Source of the DNA: a candidate division TA06 bacterium DG_78 | GTDB taxonomy: Bacteria; Hydrothermota; Tepidihabitantia; SM23-42 | Direction of reading: 5' to 3' | Assembly: GCA_001303225.1 (NCBI GenBank) | Contig: LJNI01000172.1 | Coordinates: forward strand, 1-5,779 | Length of the DNA stretch: 5,779 nucleotides | Shown: positions 1 to 5,256 of the stretch, piece by piece | Layout: each line of letters opens with the position of its first letter | How positions within the stretch are numbered: position 1 is the stretch's first letter | Translations under genes and position numbers: made by a program | The notes under the pieces: generated by a model | What the model was told of the DNA's origin: nothing | The model's database searches: none | What the model saw: the letters and a program-made list of their open reading frames with translations, nothing else

Positions 1-372
1 TACACCGTTAATAATAAAAGTCCCACGATTTGTCATGAGTGGTAGATCACAGAGATAAATTTCCTGTTCAGTAATGTCGCGTAACTCGCCATTTTCTTCT
101 TTACTTACTAATCTAAAGCTCACTTTGAGAGGCACACTATAGGTGGCTCCCTTTTCGATTGCCTCATTGACACCATACTTTGTTATGCCAAACCGATGTG
201 AATTGTAGACTAGCTGGTAACGGTTATGGATATCAGATACTGGAAATTCCTTTTCAAATATCCTTTTGATTGTTTTCTCCATAAAGTATTTATATGACTC
301 GAGTTGAACCTCAAGTAAATGAGGCATATCAAAGTTTGACTGTCGTTTTGAGAAATCAATAATGTTTCTCAT
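1..372 (-). CDS. rpoB: RNA polymerase beta subunit, N-terminal 124 codons (runs off the window)
   Basis: This is the start of the catalytic beta subunit of DNA-directed RNA polymerase. The reverse complement of 372-1 reads without a stop as MRNIIDFSKRQSNFDMPHLLEVQLESYK and so on. It contains two family landmarks: an N-terminal MPHLLEVQLESY segment (the P-x-L-L/V-E-x-Q-x-S motif) near residues 15-26, and LPLMTNRGTFIINGV at the truncated end, matching the conserved LPLMT-x-x-GTFIING of beta. About 90% of the gene lies beyond position 1. The ATG at 372 is the only possible start: an in-frame TAA lies 18 bases upstream and no ATG, GTG or TTG intervenes. The ribosome-binding site is weak (AAGAAG, no GGAGG). 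It follows rplL after a 148-base spacer, the usual rplL-rpoB arrangement. Confidence 0.96.
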   Translation of the reverse strand, partial: MRNIIDFSKRQSNFDMPHLLEVQLESYKYFMEKTIKRIFEKEFPVSDIHNRYQLVYNSHRFGITKYGVNEAIEKGATYSVPLKVSFRLVSKEENGELRDITEQEIYLCDLPLMTNRGTFIINGV

Positions 373-394
373 AATTTTCTTCTTATAGTTTTAT

Positions 395-430
395 ATACAA
401 CTGATTTATAGTGATAATAGTACGTTGTAT
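395..430. repeat. Inverted repeat in the rplL-rpoB spacer
   Basis: ATACAAC at 395-401 and GTTGTAT at 424-430 form a perfect 7-base inverted repeat with a 22-base loop, starting 22 bases upstream of the rpoB start. In other bacteria the rplL-rpoB spacer carries an attenuator or RNase processing site that sets the ratio of ribosomal protein to polymerase. The position fits such a role, but the stem is AT-rich, the loop is long and no U-run follows, so function is inference. The rest of the 148-base spacer shows no clear promoter and no credible small gene. Confidence 0.3.
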
Positions 431-520
431 CATTTGCCAGGTATCCCGCTCATTGCCGAGAACAATACATTCTATGTGGATACAGTAATGGCTTCCTTCC
501 GTCTATTGCAACGGTATCAA

Positions 521-913
521 TCATTTTAACTCGATCGATGCACCAACCTCTTCAAGCTTGCTTTTCATATTCTGTGCTTCTTCTTTAGAAACACCTTCTT
601 TTATAGCACGCGGAAGATTATCGATAATATCTTTTGCCTCTTTTAAACCCAGTCCAGTGAGTTCTCGCAGCACCTTTAAAACCTGGATTTTTTTATCTCC
701 GCATGAGGTCATTGAGATGGTGAATTCGCTTTTCTCTTCGGCTGCTGGTTGGCCAGCTTCACCACGTTGTTGTGCGACTACTTGAACAGGTGCCGCCGCA
801 CTAACGCCAAACTTATCTTGCAATGCCTTCACTAATTCAGAAAGTTCGAGAACGGATAGATTTCCGATTTCCTCCACTAAGGTATCAATTCCCTTTTTTG
901 CTTTTGCTGTCAT
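521..913 (-). CDS. rplL: 50S ribosomal protein L7/L12
   Basis: This 130-residue protein forms the mobile stalk of the large ribosomal subunit, present as dimers bound to L10, and recruits and activates translational GTPases such as the EF-Tu encoded upstream. The N-terminal dimerisation domain is about residues 8-38. An Ala/Gln/Glu-rich hinge spans about 39-62. The globular C-terminal domain (about 63-130) contains the diagnostic LTGLGLKEAKDIID (85-98), KEGVSKEEA (105-113) and a terminal LEEVGASIELK. Length is normal for the family. The ATG at 913 overlaps the rplJ stop as ATGA (4 bases), and AAGGAGG sits 4 bases upstream, so the gene is probably translationally coupled to rplJ but also has a strong site of its own, as suits a protein made in excess over L10. 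Confidence 0.97.
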   Translation of the reverse strand: MTAKAKKGIDTLVEEIGNLSVLELSELVKALQDKFGVSAAAPVQVVAQQRGEAGQPAAEEKSEFTISMTSCGDKKIQVLKVLRELTGLGLKEAKDIIDNLPRAIKEGVSKEEAQNMKSKLEEVGASIELK

Positions 914-1416
914 TTTGCCTCCTTATTTTTCATCGCGTCGATAGTGTAGATTATATTTCTCAGTACTCCTTCTAAGACACCAACCAAATTACCGAGAAGA
1001 TTGAGTGAACTGACGACAAAACTCAATAGTACATCCTTTGACGGTATCTGTGACAGTTTCAATACTGCCTTTGCATCAAAAAATGTTCCTTCAATATAAC
1101 ATCCTTTGATTTTTAAATCTTTAGTTTCTTTTAGAATTTTTGCCAAGACCACAGGGTCATCAAAGGCGATAGCAATACCGGTAGGTCCGATAAATAGTTC
1201 ACGTAGCGTATTGTCAAATCCCAAGTCTTTCATTGCCAAATAACCCAGGGTATTCTTGAGCACCACGTACACTGCACTATTCTTTTTTAATTCTCTCCTG
1301 AGTGTTTCAAGATTTTGCACAGAGAGTCCAGTAAAATCAGTAAAATAAAATGCCTTGCCTGATTTTAATTGCTCTTTCGTAGTCTGAATGTACTCTATGT
1401 TCTTTTGTGACGGCAT
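910..1416 (-). CDS. rplJ: 50S ribosomal protein L10
   Basis: L10 anchors the L7/L12 dimers to the base of the 50S stalk. The 168-residue product has the family layout: an rRNA/L11-binding N-terminal domain with KAFYFTDFTGLSVQNLETLRREL (positions about 21-43), the VVLKNTL segment (51-57), a central GPTGIAIAFDDP (77-88), and a long hydrophobic C-terminal helix (LLGNLVGVLEGVLRNIIYTID, about 140-160), the site where L7/L12 dimers dock. The ATG at 1416 shares one base with the rplA stop (TAATG). A strong AAGGGAGG at 1423-1430 lies inside the rplA 3' end, where it encodes the terminal Lys-Gly-Gly of L1. There is therefore no intergenic leader ahead of L10. Confidence 0.96.
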   Translation of the reverse strand: MPSQKNIEYIQTTKEQLKSGKAFYFTDFTGLSVQNLETLRRELKKNSAVYVVLKNTLGYLAMKDLGFDNTLRELFIGPTGIAIAFDDPVVLAKILKETKDLKIKGCYIEGTFFDAKAVLKLSQIPSKDVLLSFVVSSLNLLGNLVGVLEGVLRNIIYTIDAMKNKEAK

Positions 1417-2126
1417 TAGATACCTCCCTTACGCAGTAGATCTGCAAGGTCTTTTTCGTCAATCATTATCGCTGGGCCAATTGTAGAAGAGAGGACGACG
1501 GATTTTATATACTTCCCCTTCACTCCCTGGGGTTTTACATTATTTAGGTCCACCCAAAAAGTTATGATATTTTCACGTAATTTTTCTGTCTCAAAAGATG
1601 CCCTGCCTACAGGGATATTTATACATCCAGTTTTATCTGATTTAAATTCAACCTTTCCTTTTTTTAATGCTATGACTTGTTTACCGACTTCAAAAGTTAC
1701 TGTGCCAACTTTTGGCGAAGGCATTAATCCTTTCGGCCCGAGGATTTTACCCAATTTACCGACATCAGCCATTATATCAGGAGTAGCGATGATGACATCA
1801 ACATCAGTCCATCCCTTTTTTATCTTTTCAACATATTCATCGAATCCTACATAATCAGCACCTGCTTTCTTCGCCTCAACTTCTTTTTCACCTTTCGTCA
1901 ATACTAATATTTTCTTTTGTTTGCCGGTTCCATGTGGTAGGTTTGAAATTCCCCTTACCTGTTGGTCAGTCTTTTTGGGGTCGATATTTAGTTTCACAGA
2001 AAGATCGATAGATTCGTTAAATTTAGCCGTTGACAATTTTTTAACGGTATGTATAGCCTCATCTAAAGTGTAGTTCTTTTTCTCGACGTTGGCTATGAGT
2101 TCACGATAACGTTTCGAGTGTTTCAT
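1416..2126 (-). CDS. rplA: 50S ribosomal protein L1
   Basis: L1 binds 23S rRNA and forms the mobile L1 stalk that helps release deacylated tRNA from the E site; in some bacteria it also represses its own operon. The 236-residue product has the L1 signature GKLGKILGPKGLMPSPK (123-139), an early KKNYTLDEAI segment (17-26) and a KTGCINIPVGR stretch (165-175) in the normal places. I place the start at the ATG at 2126. A TTG one codon upstream (2129) is in frame, but it lies only one base from the GGAGG at 2131-2135, whereas the ATG is 4 bases away. The rplK stop and this ATG overlap as TGATG, and the TAA stop overlaps the rplJ start. Confidence 0.96.
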   Translation of the reverse strand: MKHSKRYRELIANVEKKNYTLDEAIHTVKKLSTAKFNESIDLSVKLNIDPKKTDQQVRGISNLPHGTGKQKKILVLTKGEKEVEAKKAGADYVGFDEYVEKIKKGWTDVDVIIATPDIMADVGKLGKILGPKGLMPSPKVGTVTFEVGKQVIALKKGKVEFKSDKTGCINIPVGRASFETEKLRENIITFWVDLNNVKPQGVKGKYIKSVVLSSTIGPAIMIDEKDLADLLRKGGI

Positions 2127-2551
2127 CAATCCTCCACTGTAATACCCATATTTCTTGCGGTGCCTTCGATAATCTTCATAGCCTGTTCAATAGTATCGGT
2201 ATTCAAATCTTTTATTTTTCTTTCTGCGATTTCTCTGATTTGTGCGTGTGTGACTTTTCCTACTTTATCGCGGTTTGGAACTGCTGAGCCTTTGGCGATT
2301 CCTGCAGCCTGTTTGAGGAGTGTCGAGGCTGGTGGGCTTTTCAATATATAGGTGAATGTGCGATCATTGTAGACTGTTATTACTGCGGGAACAATCAGTC
2401 CGGCGAGATTTTTTGTTTCAGCATTAAATGCCTTACAGAATTCCATTATATTCACACCATGTTGCCCCAGTGCCGGACCGACAGGTGGTGCTGGAGTTGC
2501 ACTACCAGCTGGAATTTGTAATTTAATTGTCGCTACTATTTTCTTCGCCAT
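2126..2551 (-). CDS. rplK: 50S ribosomal protein L11
   Basis: L11 binds the GTPase-associated centre of 23S rRNA and takes part in factor binding and, in many bacteria, in activating RelA. The 141-residue product is of standard length. It has the proline-rich N-terminal motif [20 protein letters not shown] (21-40), the region facing thiostrepton and factor sites. It ends with the conserved [23 protein letters not shown] (about 114-136) of the RNA-binding domain. An AAGGAGA ribosome-binding site 8 bases before the ATG overlaps the nusG stop codon (TAAGGAGA), leaving only 13 bases between nusG and rplK, too little for the long L1-binding leader known from the E. coli rplKA operon. The gene end overlaps the rplA start by one base. 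Confidence 0.97.
   Translation of the reverse strand: MAKKIVATIKLQIPAGSATPAPPVGPALGQHGVNIMEFCKAFNAETKNLAGLIVPAVITVYNDRTFTYILKSPPASTLLKQAAGIAKGSAVPNRDKVGKVTHAQIREIAERKIKDLNTDTIEQAMKIIEGTARNMGITVED
2131..2135 (-). promoter_or_regulatory. Shine-Dalgarno deciding the rplA start
   Basis: GGAGG on the minus strand, inside the last codons of rplK. It is 4 bases from the ATG at 2126 but only one base from the upstream in-frame TTG at 2129, which favours the ATG. Confidence 0.7.
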
Positions 2552-2564
2552 TATCTATATCTCC

Positions 2565-3089
2565 TTACATACTCTTCAATTGGTGAAAACCCAACTCGAT
2601 CGGGGTGGTTCGACCGAAGATAACGACCAACACTTTAACCTTCTCACGTTCTGGAAATACTTCTTCAACCGTACCGATGAAGTCGGTAAAAGGACCATCC
2701 GTTACAGTTACGCGCTCACCTTTTGTAAATGGTATTTTCGTTACGACCTTATCTTTAGATTCCTCGACCTGTTCTAAGAGATTACGAACTTCCTCATCAT
2801 CGAGTGGTATCGGTTTAGTTCGAGAACCAAGAAAATGGGTAACTCCTGATATCGAATTGACGAGTCGTAGACATTCATCATTTCCTTCCATTTCAATTAC
2901 AATATAACCTGGATATAACCTTTTTTCTTCTACTACCTTTTTGCCTTTTCTAATACGCACCAAATTTTCAACTGGTATAATGACGCTACCAAACGAATTT
3001 TCTAGGTTTTTTTCATGTGCCACTTTTAAAAGCAATTTTTTTACCTTATGTTCGTGACCGGTGAGAGTATGAACAACAAACCACTGCAT
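2565..3089 (-). CDS. nusG: Transcription termination/antitermination factor NusG
   Basis: NusG binds the RNA polymerase clamp, modulates pausing, and links polymerase to Rho or to the leading ribosome. The 174-residue product has an N-terminal NGN domain ([16 protein letters not shown] at 1-16, with the conserved YPGY at 59-62) and a C-terminal KOW domain (about 120-174) with [14 protein letters not shown] (131-144) and FGRTTPIEL (158-166). It has no extra insertion domain. The frame can be opened at a TTG at 3098 (three residues longer), but the purine-rich AAAAAGG at 3100-3106 would be one base from it; the ATG at 3089, about 10 bases away, gives the normal NusG N-terminus. It lies 15 bases after secE, a near-universal pairing. 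Confidence 0.96.
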   Translation of the reverse strand: MQWFVVHTLTGHEHKVKKLLLKVAHEKNLENSFGSVIIPVENLVRIRKGKKVVEEKRLYPGYIVIEMEGNDECLRLVNSISGVTHFLGSRTKPIPLDDEEVRNLLEQVEESKDKVVTKIPFTKGERVTVTDGPFTDFIGTVEEVFPEREKVKVLVVIFGRTTPIELGFHQLKSM

Positions 3090-3099
3090 AGTCTGCAAT

Positions 3100-3106
3100 C
3101 CTTTTT
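3100..3106 (-). promoter_or_regulatory. Ribosome-binding site of nusG overlapping the secE stop
   Basis: AAAAAGG on the minus strand shares bases with the secE TAA (3105-3107). Spacing is 10 bases to the ATG at 3089 and one base to the TTG at 3098. It is weaker than the GGAGG sites of rplA, rplL and tuf, so reinitiation after secE probably contributes. Confidence 0.5.
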
Positions 3107-3290
3107 ATTTCAAAATTATTCCAAGAACACTAGTAAAAATAGTATCCAGTACGAAGACGATAACAGCAACGATAGCAGAGATAACAATTACGACTATTGT
3201 TGAGTTGACCAAATCATTACGCGTTGGCCAGGTGACTTTACGCATCTCGAGATATACTTTTTTTATGTAATTAATTACTTTTTCAAGCAC
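3105..3290 (-). CDS. secE: Preprotein translocase subunit SecE
   Basis: SecE is the small essential clamp subunit of the SecYEG protein-conducting channel in the cytoplasmic membrane. The 61-residue product is the short single-span type found in most bacteria: an amphipathic N-terminal helix, the signature EMRKVTWPTRNDLVNST (about 15-31), then one transmembrane helix (about 32-58, TIVVIVISAIVAVIVFVLDTIF). The start is GTG at 3290; the next in-frame ATG (Met16) would cut off most of the amphipathic helix. The ribosome-binding site is modest (GAGAG, 6 bases upstream). It lies 17 bases after the tRNA-Trp 3' end and 15 bases before nusG. Confidence 0.95.
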   Translation of the reverse strand: MLEKVINYIKKVYLEMRKVTWPTRNDLVNSTIVVIVISAIVAVIVFVLDTIFTSVLGIILK

Positions 3291-3307
3291 GTTATTCTCT
3301 CATTCAG

Positions 3308-3380
3308 CAGGCCTGGAGGGATTTGAACCCCCAACCCTCCGGTTTGGAGCCGGATGCTCTCCCGTTAGAGCTACAGGCCT
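3308..3380 (-). tRNA. tRNA-Trp (anticodon CCA)
   Basis: The reverse complement of 3380-3308 folds into a 73-base cloverleaf: acceptor AGGCCTG/CAGGCCT (7 perfect pairs), TA, D arm GCTC-TAACGGGA-GAGC, anticodon stem TCCGG/CCGGA around the loop CTCCAAA (anticodon CCA, Trp), variable loop GGGTT, T arm GGGGG-TTCAAAT-CCCTC with one G-U pair, and discriminator G, normal for tRNA-Trp. The 3' CCA is not encoded (CTG follows), so the CCA-adding enzyme is needed. It sits in the same orientation between rpmG and secE, a placement found in many bacteria, and must be excised from the operon transcript. Confidence 0.97.
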
Positions 3381-3388
3381 ATACTAGT

Positions 3389-3510
3389 AAATTCCAAATT
3401 CGAAGCACCAAATCCTAAACAATACCTAAATACAAATAAACAAAATCCTAAAAAAAGATTTAGAACATTGGAATTTTGAAATGCGGATTTGTTTAGGATT
3501 TCGAATTTCC
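3389..3510. repeat. AT-rich imperfect palindromic repeat between rpmG and tRNA-Trp
   Basis: The outer arms are complementary. AAATTCGAA (3396-3404) followed, after a 6-base GCACCA, by AATCCTAAACAA (3411-3422) matches TTGTTTAGGAT (3489-3499) plus TTCGAATTT (3500-3508) on the other side, which lacks the 6-base piece. The centre also carries partial matches, for example AAATTCCAA near 3389-3397 against TTGGAATTT near 3468-3475. No protein is encoded: the longest frames here have no ribosome-binding site and no recognisable sequence. It resembles dispersed non-coding palindromic repeats that I recall from draft genomes of uncultured bacteria, but copy number cannot be seen in this window. It could fold in the transcript just upstream of the tRNA. 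Confidence 0.65.
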
Positions 3511-3570
3511 GTCTCGTCTCGCACTTCGTCCCGAGACTCAGTATCGAGGGAAGACTCGACGTCGAGAGAG
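3511..3570. repeat. CTCG/CGAG-rich foldback block
   Basis: This block directly adjoins the AT-rich palindrome and differs sharply in composition. GTCTC is repeated in tandem (3511-3520). GTCTCG at 3516-3521 pairs with CGAGAC at 3532-3537 around a 10-base loop. A perfect 12-base palindrome CTCGACGTCGAG lies at 3555-3566, with a further CGAG at 3544-3547. Near-identical nonamers ATACTAGTA (3381-3389) and ATATTAGTA (3571-3579) flank the combined repeat region; they could be remnants of a target duplication, but with one mismatch and low complexity this is weak. No function is assigned. Confidence 0.55.
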
Positions 3571-3595
3571 ATATTAGTATTTGGCGTAGCGCAGT

Positions 3596-3742
3596 TCATT
3601 TGACTTCCTTGTGGACTGTATGTTTTCGACAAACAGGACAGTATTTCTTCAGTTCAAGCCGCTGTTGCATTTTTTTATTCTTATCAGTCGTATAATTTCT
3701 GTTCTTACAATCCTGACACGCAAGACTAATGATGACTCTCAT
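3596..3742 (-). CDS. rpmG: 50S ribosomal protein L33, zinc-ribbon form
   Basis: This 48-residue protein begins [17 protein letters not shown] and ends [17 protein letters not shown]. Cysteines at 9, 12, 35 and 38 form two CxxC pairs, the zinc-binding form of L33, a small 50S protein near the E site. Size and the [16 protein letters not shown] core are typical. The ATG at 3742 overlaps the original tuf stop as TAATG. No Shine-Dalgarno is visible (the upstream bases are ACTAAAATCATAGAATA), so start recognition appears to depend on ribosomes that finish tuf. In the sequence as given, tuf translation stops 76 bases earlier because of a frameshift, which would weaken this coupling. tuf-rpmG-tRNA-Trp-secE-nusG is a widespread order. 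Confidence 0.95.
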   Translation of the reverse strand: MRVIISLACQDCKNRNYTTDKNKKMQQRLELKKYCPVCRKHTVHKEVK

Positions 3743-4960
3743 TATTCTATGATTTTAGTAACGACGCCAGCACCAACCGTCTTACCGCCCTCGCGAATCG
3801 CAAAACGTAACCCCTGCTCAATCGCCACCGGCCACCGGCGTAATCAACTCTACCTCTAAATTCGCATTGTCACCTGGCATCACCATCTCAACACCCTTCG
3901 GCAACTTCGCCACACCCGTCACATCTGTCGTCCGCACATAAAACTGCGGCCGATACCCATTGAAAAACGGCGTATGACGACCACCCTCCTCCTTCTTCAA
4001 CACGTACACCTCAGCATTAAACTTATGATGCGGATTGATACTCTCCGGCTTCGATACCACCATCCCACGATACACATCCTCCTTATTCACACCACGCAAT
4101 AATATCCCAACATTGTCACCCGCCTCAGTACTGTCTAACGTCTTCCGAAACATCTCTAAACTCGTCGCCACCGTCTTAAAACGCTTCCCAAAACCAACAA
4201 TCTCTACCTCCTCACCAGGCGTCAACCGACCTCGCTCCGCTCGTCCCGTCACCACCGTACCACGACCCGTAATCGAAAAAATATCCTCAATCGCTAATAA
4301 AAACGGCTTGTCTACCTCACGCTGCGGCGTCGGTATATAACTGTCCACCGCCTCTAATAACTGCCATATCGACGCAAACGCCGGATCATCCACACCACCC
4401 TCACACTGCATCGCCTGCAACGCACTACCACGTATCACCGGGATATCATCCCCAGGAAACTCATACTTCGATAGTAACTCCCGCACCTCTAACTCCACTA
4501 AATCCAATATCTCCGGATCGGTCACCGCATCCACCTTGTTAATATAAACCACAATCGACGGCACATTCACCTGCCGCGCTAATAATATATGCTCCCGCGT
4601 CTGAGGCATCGGACCATCCACCGCACTCACCACTAATACCGCACCATCCATCTGCGCCGCCCCAGTAATCATATTCTTAATGTAATCGGCATGCCCAGGA
4701 CAATCTATGTGCGCATAATGACGCTTCTCTGTCTCATACTCAACATGCGCAATCGCAATCGTCAAGATCTTCGTCTCATCCCGACGACCCTGCGACTCCG
4801 ACGCCTTGGCAACCTCATCATACGATATATACCTCGCTAATCCCTTCTTCTCCAAAGCCTTCGTAATCGCCGCGGTCAACGCCGTCTTGCCGTGGTCAAC
4901 ATGACCAATCGTCCCAATGTTCACGTGCGGCTTTGTCCGCTCAAACTTTTCCTTCGCCAT
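3742..4960 (-). CDS. tuf: Elongation factor Tu, frameshifted near the 3' end
   Basis: EF-Tu delivers aminoacyl-tRNA to the ribosome in a GTP-dependent manner. The open frame runs 4960-3818 (380 residues, ending ITPVAGGD). A 7-base tandem duplication at 3824-3837 shifts the frame; without it the gene continues as [16 protein letters not shown]...GVVTKIIE to a TAA at 3742-3744, giving 403 residues, a normal EF-Tu. GTPase motifs: G1 GHVDHGKT (19-26), G3 DCPGH (86-90, with the catalytic His90), G4 NKVD (141-144), G5 SAL (179-181). Domains II and III follow ([24 protein letters not shown]). Switch I is unusual: KILTI (64-68) replaces RGITI, keeping the Mg-binding Thr (Thr67) but losing the Gly. 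The start has AAGGAGG 6 bases upstream. Codon use is rich in NNG and unlike the neighbours. Broken copy versus sequence error is unresolved. Confidence 0.93.
3824..3837. repeat. 7-base tandem duplication causing the tuf frameshift
   Basis: GCCACCG occurs twice in a row (3824-3830, 3831-3837) on the plus strand, followed by GC, so the exact unit boundary is arbitrary. Removing one copy turns the coding strand into CCG GTG GCG ATT GAG (P-V-A-I-E), the normal EF-Tu reading, and restores the frame to the TAA that overlaps rpmG. The duplication is therefore the whole cause of the early TGA at 3818-3820. Confidence 0.9.
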
Positions 4961-5000
4961 AAATCGCCTCCTTACTAATCTATAAATAAGTTAAACATTA

Positions 5001-5028
5001 ATTATATATAAAACTTTGGGGATGTCAA
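5001..5028 (-). promoter_or_regulatory. Proximal tuf promoter (sigma-70 type)
   Basis: On the minus strand TTGACA (5023-5028) and TATAAT (5001-5006) are exact consensus boxes with a 16-base AT-rich spacer. The predicted start, near 4994, gives a leader of roughly 35 bases to the tuf ATG at 4960, containing AAGGAGG at 4967-4973. Its strength fits a highly expressed operon. Confidence 0.75.
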
Positions 5029-5036
5029 CAAGTGAT

Positions 5037-5068
5037 TTCGCAGCTTTTTGGACAGACAACTCTGCGAA
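5037..5068. repeat. Inverted repeat just upstream of the proximal tuf promoter
   Basis: TTCGCAG (5037-5043) and CTGCGAA (5062-5068) are perfect 7-base complements with an 18-base spacer, ending 9 bases upstream of the TTGACA box and lying within the leader of the distal promoter. It could be a regulator site or an RNA hairpin. No U-run follows on the minus strand, so it is not an obvious terminator. Confidence 0.3.
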
Positions 5069-5122
5069 TATATTTTTGTAAGAGGCAGCCGAATAACATG
5101 TTCCTTCAACGTAACAGCGGTT

Positions 5123-5150
5123 ATTATATTCAAAAACCGAATTTTGTCAA
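5123..5150 (-). promoter_or_regulatory. Distal tuf promoter (sigma-70 type)
   Basis: A second exact TTGACA (5145-5150) and TATAAT (5123-5128) pair on the minus strand, again separated by 16 bases. The predicted start is near 5116, which gives a leader of about 155 bases that reads through the proximal promoter. The two boxes are 122 bases apart from their proximal counterparts. Confidence 0.7.
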
Positions 5151-5151
5151 T

Positions 5152-5173
5152 ACCTAAATAATGGTAATTAGGT
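5152..5173. repeat. Inverted repeat abutting the distal tuf promoter
   Basis: ACCTAA (5152-5157) and TTAGGT (5168-5173) are perfect complements with a 10-base loop, one base from the TTGACA box at 5145-5150. It may be an operator or chance in AT-rich DNA. Confidence 0.25.
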
Positions 5174-5229
5174 TAGGGCGTGGATGCAGGATTGTACCGT
5201 TTGAGTTCCAGCCTCTAAACCTTAACCTT

Positions 5230-5251
5230 TACACTATATTAGTACAGTGTA
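5230..5251. repeat. Inverted repeat after the small membrane protein gene
   Basis: TACACT (5230-5235) and AGTGTA (5246-5251) pair around a 10-base loop starting 5 bases beyond the stop codon at 5257. In the transcript it is followed by AAGGTTAAGG rather than a U-run, so it is not a classical intrinsic terminator, though its position would suit mRNA 3' end stabilisation. Confidence 0.3.
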
Positions 5252-5256
5252 TATAC

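Noticed and set aside
382..437. 16-codon minus-strand frame (starting MIQRT) in the rplL-rpoB spacer as a leader peptide
   Set aside because: It has no Shine-Dalgarno, a random-looking sequence and no attenuator-like hairpin with a U-run.
558..785. Plus-strand open frames across rplL, rplA, rplK, nusG and tuf
   Set aside because: All are antisense shadows of strongly conserved genes and show no family motif.
3087..3098. TTG at 3098 as the nusG start
   Set aside because: It is one base from the ribosome-binding site; the ATG at 3089 gives better spacing and the usual NusG N-terminus.
3426..3632. 68-residue open frame on the minus strand over the repeat block
   Set aside because: It overlaps the 3' end of rpmG in another frame, consists largely of repeat sequence, and has no ribosome-binding site or recognisable motif.
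3818..3830. Programmed +1 frameshift to complete EF-Tu
   Set aside because: The site is GGC GAT TGA G. A +1 shift would need the P-site Asp tRNA to re-pair on ATT, which is poor, and I see no stimulatory Shine-Dalgarno at the right spacing. The perfect tandem duplication explains the shift fully.
5171..5227. GGTTAGGG ... CCTTAACC as a tRNA-like or terminator structure
   Set aside because: The stem has one imperfect pair, the 41-base interior does not fold into tRNA arms, and no U-run follows on either strand.
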